Assembly (NCBI GenBank): GCA_029817715.1
Contig: JARUPY010000397.1
Coordinates: 7,006,001-7,070,000, forward strand
DNA from: Melastoma dodecandrum
Taxonomy: Eukaryota; Streptophyta; Magnoliopsida; Myrtales; Melastomataceae
DNA length: 64,000 bases
Reading direction: 5' to 3'
The notes beneath the pieces were generated by a model. The model had not been told where the DNA came from. It ran no database searches and saw nothing but the letters and a program-made list of their open reading frames with translations. Positions 33,516 to 45,820 of the stretch are shown here, piece after piece. Positions within the stretch are counted from its first letter, which is position 1. Every line of letters starts with the position of its first letter. The position numbers and the translations under genes are program-made.

Positions 33516-34541
33516 GTTATGCATATGTATCTTCTAATACGAATCATCCATGTCTTTATATATACTAATTTCCTTCCAATTTCATATATACTTTTTATTG
33601 AGAACGAGGAAATTAGTCTGAGTTTGATCGGCAGCAGCTCTATTTTTTCTAAAAAACGAACGAAATTGAAGGAAAGTAATTGGGAAATTAGTATTTATAA
33701 AGACATGGACGGCCAAACTTATTTTGTTTTAAAATATTTCAACGAATATTTTTTTAATAAAAGTTTTCAAACTTTCCATCAAAACAAGACAGCACTTAAT
33801 TTATTACAAAATTATCTGAATGAAAACTAATTACATCCTTGATGCGGGCACAAGTAACAATTAGATCTCCTAAAAAAATGTGAATCTGAATTCGAGTAAT
33901 TGATTAATTCCATCAAAATAATTTGTGAAGAAAAATATATCGAATATTTACTCCCAGTCTCTTTATTGTTTCAGTATTTCGGGAAGAGTAATCTGTCAAA
34001 TAAAGAAAAGCCACAATCCAACAAATAAAATTCTTCCGGGTTAATGGCAGATCTATTCGTAGGATTTTAGTACATGACTTAATGATGGATGGCTGGCTTG
34101 GATTTAGCCACGTACGTGCACATAAAGCACTCTTGTGATGAAGCAAGCATTAATCTTTTTCACGTGGTCGAACTTGAGGATCATATAATTGTGTTATATA
34201 AGTTATAAATAAGACATAGGTTTATTTCTCTTGTCCTTTATTGATCTGTGATGTCTCCCAAGAGATCATCTCCAAGGCGCAAAACAACTTTTCTTTCACG
34301 ATTGAAAGCTCTTGATTTGATGAAAAGTATGGTAAGGAAGAGTTACGATTTAGAACGAAAAATGGAAATGGAGTGAAGTGAGCGGTCCATGTAAAGAACA
34401 TGATAATAAATTTACGCCTCAAGGGACCCTAAGAATGATCTCTATCATAATGCTTTAGTAAATGAATCAGAATCCAAACAAGAGTGTACGATGATGTGTG
34501 ACGATTATCTTGATAAATTAGGGCCTTACGGGCATGTGTGG
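33516..34541. other. Intergenic DNA between the GDSL pseudogene and the LAX2-like gene
   Basis: The part next to 34541 should be the 3'UTR of the minus-strand LAX2-like gene. Nothing else was recognised. Confidence 0.4.
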
Positions 34542-37500
34542 CTACGATATGGCTGTTGAGGTCGTGATTCTTCTTCTACGGGAGTAGTTAAGGACCATGA
34601 GGTGTTGTTGAGTCGTTGTTGTTGAGTCCTGACGCAGCGTCACAACCCGCGATGTCGATGCCGAGGTGGCGGTGGAAGTGGCCGTCGCCGTCGTCGAGTC
34701 CTTCCGTGGAATCCATATGTTGTCCCTCACATGCTGTAACGTTAAGTTAGGCTGTAGCTCCTGCCCTCTACATGTGATCTCGATCTGCAATAAAATAACG
34801 ATAAATAAGGAGAATATGTCTTTAAATTCATAATTAAATAAGTTATATATTCTTTTTATTGAGTAAATAATCAGCATATGAAAATAACAAAGCATCATTG
34901 AATAGAAAATAAAGTTTTGATGGAAATTTGTTTTATCAGTGTTTTGTTTATAGACGCCCGGATTGGTCAATTATTCTCAAAGTCTTCTTCTCCCACTACC
35001 TGACACGAAACTTAAACTTAGCCCTAAATTATCGTAATCATTAGTTTGTGGTCCCCACCTCCTGCCGTATACTTCGCTCCTAAGGCATAATCAATTACCT
35101 CTTAAACTTTTTCCTAATAATAAATAAACTGTGTTTGATGACCTTCAAGACTTCATTTTCATTATTTCTGATTTGATCTCACGTATAAGATCAAACAAAA
35201 ACAGACGGTAATAAATAAAACTGTCACCAAGACAAAAACACAAAAAGATCCCAGAAAAAATCATTCATTGCTTTTAAATAACCAAAAAAAAGACTAGATG
35301 TGCAGAAGAAATAAAATCAATGTCTTAATTAGACTACATTGATTTACTTTAACATAATCAGATAAGTTTTTAATAGTTTTATAGTGGTTAGCATCTCAAT
35401 AAGAACGTGCCTTCCCAAAAGAAAATATGTAAATAGAACTTCTTGGTATTCCTCAATAAATTAAATTTTTAATATTCTAAATCGACGTGAAATGCACGTG
35501 AGAATATATATTTTAGTAAGGAATAAAATGCGTGTTTCATAACACGCCTCAAATCTCAGGGTCAAGCTTTGCTTCCTCGACCCCCAACTCAGGACGATCG
35601 TATTTACGAAAAGAATAATAAAAGATATAACCCAAAGGACAGAATAATGTGATTGTCTTTATGAACAAAATACTTTATCGCCTGCATGAAATTTTTATGT
35701 CATCATGTTCTCTAAACCCATTTCTTTCTCTATTTTTTTCGGGTGGAGGATTATTTTATTTTTACTCTCTATTTTTTTTTTTCGTGAATGTTTTCTCGGT
35801 TTCCTTTCCATGTAAATTGCTTTCCTCCGAAGTCAGATTCAAACGAAAATCTCCACTCCCTCCCTCCGAATCTCTTTTCCTTTCTGTAATCCCAACAAAG
35901 TGCACCACTTTTGGGGGGCTCTTTCACGAGGATTTATGTTTAGAAAATTAGGCACGAAAAACTGAGAAAATGCTCTTGTTGGGTTGGCCCTACATGGCTC
36001 TTTGTGATGTATGACGCCATTGCAACCAAAGCATCACGACAGCATGGACAAAGAATGGGGCACAGAGAGCATCATCCAAATATACGATTTTCCTAGAACA
36101 CGACATAAACTTATCGAGTTAATCCAAAGATTAGTATCGAATATCTTATTCAAAGATGGGGAAGGCTTGCGGTGGGAAAGTTTGTAAGTTAAGCTAAGGA
36201 TAATAGAATTTCATTTACTTTAATATGGTGAATATAGCTAGTCTTTCACATTAAGAAATCTGAAGGCCACAACCCAATCACTAGAACTAACGAATGATGA
36301 CTATTTTATTTCACTCCAATTGTAACCTACTGTCCAATCAAAGAAATTAGCAAACGGTTCAAGGTTTTGTGGATTAGTCATGGAATGCACTTGATATTCT
36401 AAACCCACATCATGAACCTGGAAATTATCAAACAAATGGAATTGATTCATTCCTCATAACCTTATGGGAATGCTTTCTACATCATCCGCTGGTTGATGTA
36501 TTTAAGCCATATTCACAAGTATTCCGCAATCCTAAGAAAAACATAAAAACGTTGACATTTACGCACGATTATATTTACTTCAGAGAATGCATAACCGAAC
36601 CAACCAAGTACGCTATCTGTATATTCTACATGATTTACAAATACTATAAATATTAGCAGTCGTTATTACGACATTAGATATAGAAGAAAAAGAATATAAG
36701 AATCGTGATCACGTAAGATAGAGTTTGTTCATGTCCGTGCTTCATGGACACGATTTCCAAGCCAGCTTAGAAATATTATTATCATTATTATTTATTATTA
36801 TTTGTGTCATGATGTTATGACAATGATATGCACCTAAATAATGCAATTTGAGGGTTGACCATGAAAGCTAAAGACAACTACATTCACCAACCTACAGTGT
36901 AGTTTAAAAATTAACATAAATAGAAAGGAATGTTAGCAGGTGGCACAAAGCGTCATGCATGCCTAGTTGGAGCAATTTACCTTGCAGGTGACGTGTGACC
37001 ACCCGGAACAAAAGGTTTCTCCATATATAGGTGTGGTGGTGAGTACATATAGGACTTGGGATAAGCCACAAATGTGGATGGGGGAAAATATTCCTTGAAT
37101 AATAAAACAATCTTGAATCATGTTTGTGCCCCAGATAGAGAATGTCAAACGGGACTATGATTTTGTATTCTTTTAGTTTCGGTCGTGACATGATCTGATG
37201 GTTGAGGTTTTGTAGGGACAAGGTTTGACGTGGTGGTCGGGGATCGTTAAAGGGTACGAGATGACGACGAAGACAATCATATACAGATCTTTCTGAACTT
37301 AGTGATTTCTTTTTTTTTTTTTTTTTAAAAAAAAGATGGGTTGTCTCTGTTGGTGGTTGGTTTTGGAGTTCGACGTTTCCCTGTTCGATGGTAATGGTTG
37401 CTTTTGTTTTTAACTAAAAAATTCTAATAGGGAGTGTATTTTACTGACCCGTCAACAACGCTACAATAAAAGGAGAAATAAAATCAATTATGAAATGTTT

Positions 37501-39869
37501 ATTTTCCAAACACGTAATTTATTAATAAATGGAAGGGTAGTTGTCTTTCAAACAAATAAGAGTTAGAGGTGGGTAAGCTTTCAATCTCAATCAATGTATG
37601 TTTTACTGTCGGTATGATTATCATTAATACATACATTGATTCTAAACTAATGATAAAATCATAACTTAATTGCACGAAAAAAATATTATTCCTAATAATA
37701 GGGACACATAATTTATCCTTGCGCATAACCATATCTTCCAAATTAATTAGTTGTATAGACTAGTGAATTCCATGTTGTTTCATTTCAGTTACTTTTCTCC
37801 AGCTCCCAACCACCCTAAAAGAAATCTTTTTAGAAATTAAACCCCCTCCATCTAGGGCAAATTCTCCATCCAAAACCACGAAGGAAAAAAAAAACTAGTC
37901 GATCATAATAAAATTGCCCCCATTTTTATCATTTCACAGGTTGAAGATGGTAGGTTAAGAAATGATTAAGTAGTGCGCTCGAAGCGTCTCCCAAATTCGA
38001 CAACTCGCGTGTGCGCAAGTTTGATTCCATTCTTACCTAGTCACTACGACGTATCAAACAACGCCCTTCAAATTTTGTTTTTCGTATAATCGTATTCTTG
38101 TTGCTTACGACAATCATTCATCCGCACTTTTAGGCATGATATGATTTACTACAAGCACCTTTAACATTATTACTAAATCTTCCTTATGTATCTTATTCAT
38201 GTCCCCATAATCCCCACTTGCAACATGAGGACCATTATTAAAGCTAAACAAACCCTAGAAGTATAGCATTAAAATGGGTGCCATTTGTTGTGAATTTTTA
38301 AAGAAGCACTGAATATTGTGTAATGTTAAGCCATTTTCTAATGTTTTTAGTTAGGTGTATTGCAAACTTTCTATTAATTGCGTTATATAATCAGTAGTTT
38401 CTCTCCTAAAACTTGTAGTATTAAAATCATAATCAGTCTCCCTCCGAAAACGTACGACGACCTAAGAGAACGATGCGATTCAAAGGCAATAAGAGATGTC
38501 ATCGGTAAGTACTCTAGATTATTATCGGGCAAAAGCTTATTAATCGATTGTTTTCAGCAAAATCTCTATCCGTCTTTAAGGCATTCCAACAACAACACCC
38601 AAAGGAAAGCAATTTTCTCAAATCCGCAAGCAAATCGAATTATATGAGTGAAGAAGGGAAAGAATTACGTTTTACGTACCTCCGATTCGCTGTCGAGCTC
38701 GAGCTTATTCACGAGATACTTGGTTAGCAAACGAACAGTCATTCTCCCATCCCTGAACCAGACAATAAATCCAACTTTATCTCTGGTGATGTGAAATCTA
38801 ACAATGGAATTTAATTTGTAAAGAGAAAAAAGAAACTGGAGAACAAAAATAATTTGGGGGTGTTTTTAGCACTCACCTGATCCGGAGGTAGCTCTTGGGA
38901 ATCTGAGGCAAACATGATATAGTTGCCCTGTATTGAATTTAACTTAGTGGATGTATTTTTCCATGGTCGTAGATCCATATCCATTGGGGATTTATTTTTG
39001 GGGGAAAAAATTGGAACTTAAGAATTTGAAAGAGAAAGGGGTTTGTATGTTTACTGGTTTTGTGAAGCTAGTAGCATGAACCAGATGCCCGAGTGCGGCC
39101 TCCGTGGTGGATCGATGATCTTGATTGTGCCCATGCTTGGGCCTGCCCCACAATCTGCCCCTCGTAATTGTAGGAGATGCGGACGTCCGAGTTGTGCCAA
39201 TGCAAATGGCAAGGATGAGGACGAAGAAGTAGGGTAAGAAGTGTTAGAGGACCTCGGGACCCTGGCTCCACCTATCAAACCCTGGCCATGGATCTCCTGC
39301 CCGAATCTCAAAATATTACTCTCCGGCGTCTCCTGTTTCAGAAACTCTGCATCACTGCCGCTGCTACTTCCATACTGGTGAAGGAAAAGAAGTGGTGCCG
39401 AAGCTGTAACGGTGGCAGTAGCCTCTAATTTATTGACACTGGCACCGCTGCCTCGCCCGGGAGGTAGCAGATCAAGTTCCACCAAATCCGGCGCATCCAA
39501 GATTGGTCGCTCTTGACCATCCTCAGCTTTTTTCCTACGGCTTCGATCGTTACATGTCGGGGCCCCAATACTCAACTGGAGCCACCCTTCATCGTCCTCG
39601 TCCACATCCGTTCCTCGAAACCCCTTGGACCCAGACTCTAGTGCCTCATCACTCGGATTATAACCTCTAGTTGCCTGCGATTTGTGCTCAGCCATCGACA
39701 GATCCGTGATGGCTAGACCGATTCCAACACCATGATGGTAACAATCACCTCCCGCTGGAGCATAACCACCAAATGTTCCCCCGGCACCAGCAACCGATCT
39801 ATGCGAGGGATGTTCCTGGTGTACTTGATAGTTTGTAGGGAGGTTACGACGATCGAGGACTGTAGCCAT
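34542..39869 (-). CDS. LAX2: LAX PANICLE 2-like plant nuclear protein
   Basis: Family role: rice LAX2 and maize BARREN STALK2 are plant-specific nuclear proteins that act with the bHLH LAX1/BA1 in forming axillary meristems. Four minus-strand exons (39869-39055, 38927-38877, 38752-38680, 34784-34542) join in frame with GT..AG junctions to 393 residues. The conserved C-terminal region runs across all four exons: RPHSGIWFMLLASQNQ (257-272), LPQIPKSYLRIRDGRMTVR, LTKYLVNKLELDSESE, IEITCRGQELQPNLTLQHVR, then a terminal HLMVLNYSR block near 378-386. The long variable N-terminus contains an acidic patch and WLQLSI (96-101), which fits an EAR-like LxLxI motif. A Thr/Ala/Ser-rich low-complexity insert occupies about 343-360. 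The third intron is 3,895 bp and separates the last exon. No break is seen. The exact family name is from memory of the conserved block. Confidence 0.85.
34785..38679 (-). other. 3.9-kb intron of the LAX2-like gene
   Basis: Donor GTACGT at 38679 and acceptor TTGCAG ending at 34785 bound this intron. It is AT-rich. No complete mobile element, gene or conserved motif was recognised inside it; it includes a T/A homopolymer run near 37309-37334. Confidence 0.7.
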
Positions 39870-41182
39870 ACGTGATGGGGGACGAGGAAACCGGGCATGG
39901 CCTGTGGATGATCATCGGGAGAAGGGCATGTAGGCGGCAGCTGCAGTGAGGGAGGGTGTTGCTGAATGGGGTGAGGGGCATGACTTAGATCAAGAGGAAG
40001 GGAGATTCTTAATTTAGGGGAAAAGACATGGTTGATGAAATAGTTAGAGACTGCAGGGAGAGAGATGATGGATGGATGGACATGATGGCCTTTTTAATTA
40101 TTATTGGGGAGAAAATATTTGATAATTTTCTTTTAAATATATATATCAGAGTATTGGGTTTGTCCTTTTACAAGAGGTATTTTTTACTTTATTAAGATGC
40201 GAGTTGAATTTCCATGATTATGTTTCGTTCGCCCGTTTGTTCCACTATTGTTAGGCTAGTTTATACGATTAAAGATGAAAGGAAACAGATCTGAAGCTAA
40301 TGGAGGGACACATCGTTCGTGCTTCGTTCATTTTAAGCTGTTCTCAAGTCAGTCCCCAGATATACATTTAAATTGTCTTCATTTCGTATTTTATGCAAAA
40401 GTTTAGGCCTATTTGATTTTTTTTTGTCCGATTAGGAGGCCACTTTGTTTCTGAATCCACTTGTTTGAGATATCCATTCTACTACTGTAGTACTTTGTGT
40501 GATTGAATGAGATGTATATCTTTCTTTCGTTAGCGATTTTTCGTGGGAAAAAAATGTAAGTAGTGTAGAGATTTGCTATTCACTCACGCCCTTTTTCTTC
40601 AATCTGCCTCTTGTTTCTAAGAATAACACCAAACTTTGATAATAGCCATGTGATTTTTTACCTAAATGGCAGCTCAAAAATCAGAATTCAAGCCGAAAGA
40701 AAAGGGTCTGTGGTGGTGGCCCCCAATTAGAGCCTCGGGGCAAAGTTAGGGAGGGCTCCCCCTCTCTGGTTTCCACAAAAATCGGTTGAGTTGAGTTATA
40801 AGAACACCACCCCCCCCAAAAAAAAAAAAAAAATCATCCAACAATTTTTCTTTGGTCTGGGTTTTGAGTTGGAATTCGATACTGCATTTCGGATAGAGTA
40901 GTGGAATGAGAGAGAGAAGAAAAATACTATGGAAGGTTTTTTTCCACATAAAAAAAAAGAAAAGAAAATAAGAATTCAGATACTATTCATTTCCCGTCGT
41001 CGTCGACAAAAGGTCCTTTTTATCCGGTCGATGATTGTGTTGTAAGAGAGAGTTGGTCCTTTCGTATATATAATAAGCAGTTTTTTTAAAGAATTTTTTA
41101 AAAAATAATTATCTTTTACGGCATGCAAAGTCGTGGGGGTATCAGCCCCATTCCCCCTGAGCATTACATTTTGAGGTCGGCT

Positions 41183-41215
41183 CCCCCCCCCCCCCCCCCC
41201 CCCACACACACACAC
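41183..41215. repeat. C21 tract followed by an AC repeat
   Basis: Twenty-one consecutive C are followed by about six AC units. The minus strand is therefore a G21 run, able in principle to form a G-quadruplex, upstream of the LAX2-like gene on its coding strand. The exact length may be an assembly estimate. Confidence 0.85.
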
Positions 41216-42979
41216 CTTCTTTCCTCATATTTTTATATTTCTCTCCTGATGACAATGCATGGAGAAATATATAAAACAGGCAGAATTTATAAGGGGGGTT
41301 TTCTCTATGAAGTGCGACCCGCGAGAGAGAAAATACTGAGATATTGTGTATGTGTGTAATTGCGATGTATTGCCTTACGGTCTTACCAATCTGACCCAAG
41401 AGAAGAGATGAAAAAAACTATCTAGATTTGTTCCCTCACGATACGCCTTTCCTCTTTACTACTACCAAAAAAAAAAAAAAGTTGGCGAAAACTTGTCCTT
41501 TTTTTTTTTGTTCTCTTTTGGTCATATTCCACGTTACCCTCTTACTTCATGATTAATAATTGTAATGTAAATCCTAGGCAAAAGTCAATCAAAAGATACA
41601 TGATCTCTCAAAAGGGTTCCAATTATCATTTGAAGGGACAAAATTAAATCCCGTTTTTAGTTTTGATAATAGAATTTAGCATGTTGATTAAAAGAAAGCC
41701 GTATTACAATGAAACCAAGGCCACATAGTCTATCATATTAAAAAAAAAAAAAACTTTATCATTGAACGGCCGAAGGGGAGGAGTACGAAAAATAAAACGT
41801 TTCTGATGGCCAGATAATAGAAATATTAAAAAATAGTAAGTACTCAATTCATCGGTTCACCCCGTAAATCTATCATTCCCTTATAAATTGACATACCCGA
41901 GAAAGACCGAAGTGGTCACACCTTCTACTCATCTCGGCTTCAACTTTTGCAAGTATATTTGTCCTGCCAATGACAACCCTTACTGCAACACGACTGTATT
42001 CGGCTCATTTGTGTTCACATCGAAATGTCTGAAAAAAATGTTTTTTTTTTAATTTTTTTTTATTACATCTTTACTCGTCGGATATTTCGATTCATCTGAT
42101 CCAAGATAAAAAAGAAAAAGGGGGGTTGGTATGGGTATGGCTGTGTGGTGGTGAGGTGTTGTTGTTTTCAACCCTGCAAAATGATGATCCCCCGGGAGAT
42201 CCTACTTTTTCTTTTAGGTCTACTGTAGATTTACTCCGTTTCCTTTTTAAGGTTTGACTAGAAATAGTTCGACTTCGGATTTTAGTTCTCTCCCCTCCCC
42301 ACCACAAACCTTTCTAGAACGTGGGGAAATTAAATACGAATTCATAGGATTTTTTATTTTTTAACTTTGGATATAGGTGTTGTTTGGCTTTCCCTTTCAT
42401 TCAGCCAAACAAAAACAGCCAGGCCCCAGATACAAAAAGAAGAAGGAAAAACAATTCCACCCCGACAATACGGGATCAAAGTAAAAAAAAAGATATCGAT
42501 GGCATGTATCGGCAATTAAATACAGCAATCATATTTGTAGGACATCATCATCATGCACGGGTGCTACTTTTTTCCTTTTCTTTTTCAGTTTCCCTTTTCT
42601 TTTTTCTCTAGACTTTTTCAGATGAAAAGAAATGAGAGGCAATTTGATTATGTGTTTTTTGGCGTTTAGAAGGGACCAATTTGGTAGGGATAATTACTTC
42701 TCTTTCGCAATATGTTTTCATTTGTTCGCCTCCGAAATTTCTTGGGATATGTTTCATCAATCCAATTAGACCACATTCTCAACGACCCCATTATCGTCTT
42801 GCATCCAAACTAATCACGCAGCCATGCAACAGTTTTTCGACCATTACTTCACGTACGACTCTTTCCGAGTAATGGGTCTATTCAATTTCTTATTACTTAG
42901 ACCATAAAATTTCATGAACTCCCTTTTGGAATGTGGGTGATGATAACGATGATAAGGGGACAAATAATAGGAGGCCATG

Positions 42980-43003
42980 CAGAGAGAGAGAGAGAGAGGA
43001 GAG
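42980..43003. repeat. GA dinucleotide repeat
   Basis: An AG/GA run of about 22 bases with one interruption. GA-rich tracts are bound by BPC/GAGA-type factors in plants, but no gene lies close enough to propose a role. Confidence 0.7.
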
Positions 43004-44964
43004 AATTCATGGGGACAGGATGGGGCTCCTTTTTTTGTTGCATGTGGGTGTAATGATGGGCTAAGCAGATTGTCAGTAAGTGCTTCTTCATGTGATTTAT
43101 ATCAACTTGTTCTGGAATATATCATCTAATTTGTCGTTGTTTGTCCTGTCAAAAGTTATTTCATTACGTTTCTTTCTTAAGGTTCGTGCGCATGTCTGTC
43201 TGTACTTTCTCCCCCGAAGTTTAGAGGACAACATCTCACAGCAAATGAGGGAAAATAAACAATTCACTAATTGCAGCATTTTAACTTCTAACAGTTTCGT
43301 GAATCGCGAACTTTTCTCTTCTCCGTTTTTGTTTGGTAAAAAATCATTGATTCACTAATGACTCGATCAGATGTAGTTAGCATGTACTCTTCTTCAACCC
43401 CCAAGAGGAACAAATTTTCTTTCGTTAATGCAAAATATACTTGTCCAGGTGGGGGAAATCCAGTTAAACAGGAAGAGGGAGGGAGGGAGTAAACCAAGGC
43501 GTAGTAGTGATGAGACAATTGAACACTGAAAAAGGGCATAATCAGGACATCAAATGTCTGACGAGCCAAAGAAAGTGGGAATAATATTTTTTAAAAAATT
43601 TTGCAGGGCACGCTTGATTCCTTTTCTTCTTATCAATCAGGAATTGCATGGGAAGTGACTGTTTTATTTACCCACATTACAAAAAAAAAGGAAAAACAGA
43701 AATGAATTTTAAAACTGGTTGCATGTGGAAACCGTGTATAATGAAAATAGTAAGGGGTGTATGAGACGAGGTCATGTTCTTGCATGTCATTAGAACCCAA
43801 ATATTCCCCTCTCTCACTCTTCCCCCTAATCATGAGTGACCTGAAAGCAACAGAACTCCATCATCTTCATCATTTGTCATTTTGTCGTTGTTGTGTTGAT
43901 TTTCCACGACATCTCTTTTATCTGAACTACTTTCTGGGGTTATGTTCTTTATTTAGTAAGGAGGGTATCATGTTAGTGTTATTGCTTCAATATTTTTTTA
44001 TTAAATTCTATTAAATAACTTTTAAAATATAAAATTTGCTATATCTAGAGGCTTAACTTGTGCCCTTTAACAAAAACCCATTTTAAAAAGGTAACTTCTG
44101 CAAAAATTATAGATGTATCCAAACATCTTGAGGTAAACTTTCAGATGTTATTTGTTATCGGGTATATTTCATTGGTTGTCGATTGCTTCTTGTTTGGTTC
44201 TGTATGCGTTTGGTTAAACTGAGGCAACCAAACGTTGAGATTTATTATATCATTTTTTTTCTTTGCCTTGTTTCATATTCATGATTACCGATCGATCATG
44301 TTCCAGGCATCGTCATTTCTTATATAACTAATAAAACTCATATAATAAAGAAAAATTTTGTAGATTTAACTTGTTTTTTTTTTAATTTTGTGTTTTAGTA
44401 TTTAGTTTACTTACTTTTTGAAAAGTGTATTTCCACAAAATATGAGTAATTATAAATTTGGGACCTTTATATATTGTTAACTTGAGGAAATATTACAGGG
44501 ACAGGACAGGAAAAGTCAGGCATGCGCATGATACGAGACGTCTCCTTTGCCTTTGCCTTGGTGGGTGTTTTTATTTTTTTTTTAATAAAAAAAGTTTAAG
44601 ACAAAATTCTCCATGACATCATCCCTCGTAAGTCGTGAGACCCACCCAACTCTCAGCCCCTTAAAACCATTCGCATTCCCAACGACCAACTAACCAATTG
44701 AAACCCGAGACAGACCAGACCACCTCCTCACAAAAAGACAAACTCAATAAACAGATAAAAGATTCGATTGTTGGGTTTCGATGCCACTTCAGTTGGAAAA
44801 AAACTCCATCCCTCCACTCACAATCAAAAAAGCAAGAGACGTGGGAATTCGGCAGCCCATGAAATAGTAGGAATGCTAAAGTTAAAAAGTTCACATTAGT
44901 ATGGAAGTGCCTTGAAGTGTGTGGGCTTGGGCTGCTCCAATTCGGAAATTTTTATGTTAGATTT

Positions 44965-45820
44965 TGTTCGCGTCGAAGCGGATCACGTTGGGAATATTTG
45001 ACACGATTACTCACACGGATTCGAATGTGGTCGCCAGCAAAGAAAAAGATGAATTGAATTGATCAAACAACATCAAATGATGTCTTACAATAAAATTGAA
45101 AAGCTTATAGCCGTAAAAACAAATAAAAGTTGCTGGTGCAGATGATGGTGACGCTGTAGACTTGCTGCTGGCACCGTAGACTTGCGAACAGGAAAGGTGG
45201 AGACTGATCGCAAGAGGCTTGGTGGATGAAATATGGACGAAGGTAGTGCGGACTTTGGATACTAAGGCTACGGTTGCTCACCCTATTGACGGAACGAAGG
45301 CGGGATTTGTTTGTCTAGGTTACGGTTGCTCGCCCGGACGGTGGAGTGAAGGCGATGTGCTCTGGTGTCCTGGCGGAGATTGGCTGTCAGGATTACGGTT
45401 GCTCGCCCCGACGGTAAAAGTGAAGACGAAGAACCCCTGCGAGTTCACCCAGGTCGGGGTCTGGACGCCTGTTAAATAAAACTAAAGGGTAACGATCAAT
45501 GCAAATGTATCTGAGTTTGATTGTTGTGCTTGATTAAGGAGGATCTCCTTCCCTTTTATACTGAATCTTGTCATGCGTGGGGTGCTTGACACGTTCCCAT
45601 AGAATCTTTCCAGATCGTGTTCTCCTCAACTGAACCCCGGAAATCTCGGCAACAAACTGAGCTCAGAAGTTATGGCCCTTATCCATGTCATTTATCAATT
45701 TAGACTCATGTGGACTTAACGATTGCCCTCATAGGTGGGCCTATACCTTCCTTCTGGTCATGGCGAATCTCTCATTGGGCCAAAGTTAATTTAGGCCCAG
45801 AATAGTTTGTCATGTCAACA
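44965..45820 (-). repeat. 3'LTR of the Tat element, 856 bp
   Basis: It is similar over its whole length to 56879-57766, with ends TGTTCGCG and CAACA. It contains three copies of a unit of about 33 bp around TTACGGTTGCTCGCCC, and a minus-strand TATA box (AGTATAAAAGGGAAG near 45548-45562). Confidence 0.9.

Larger units (their letters stand above)
39870..44964. other. Long gene-free upstream flank rich in homopolymers and simple repeats
   Basis: The start is the promoter side of the LAX2-like gene; TATATATA about 270 bp before its ATG (near 40137-40146) is the only TATA candidate. The remainder has many A, T and C runs (for example near 40811-40833, 41183-41203, 41467-41480 and 42038-42060) and a GA run at about 42980-43000. 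No coding exon was recognised on either strand. Confidence 0.5.

Noticed and set aside
39051..39271. Plus- and minus-strand short frames overlapping the LAX2-like first exon
   Set aside because: They are other-frame shadows; only the minus-strand frame ending ASQNQ continues in frame through good splice sites into the conserved domain.
44661..44894. Minus-strand 77-residue frame with Trp and Cys-rich end
   Set aside because: No family resemblance, no supporting exons, and it lies beside simple-sequence DNA next to a retroelement boundary.
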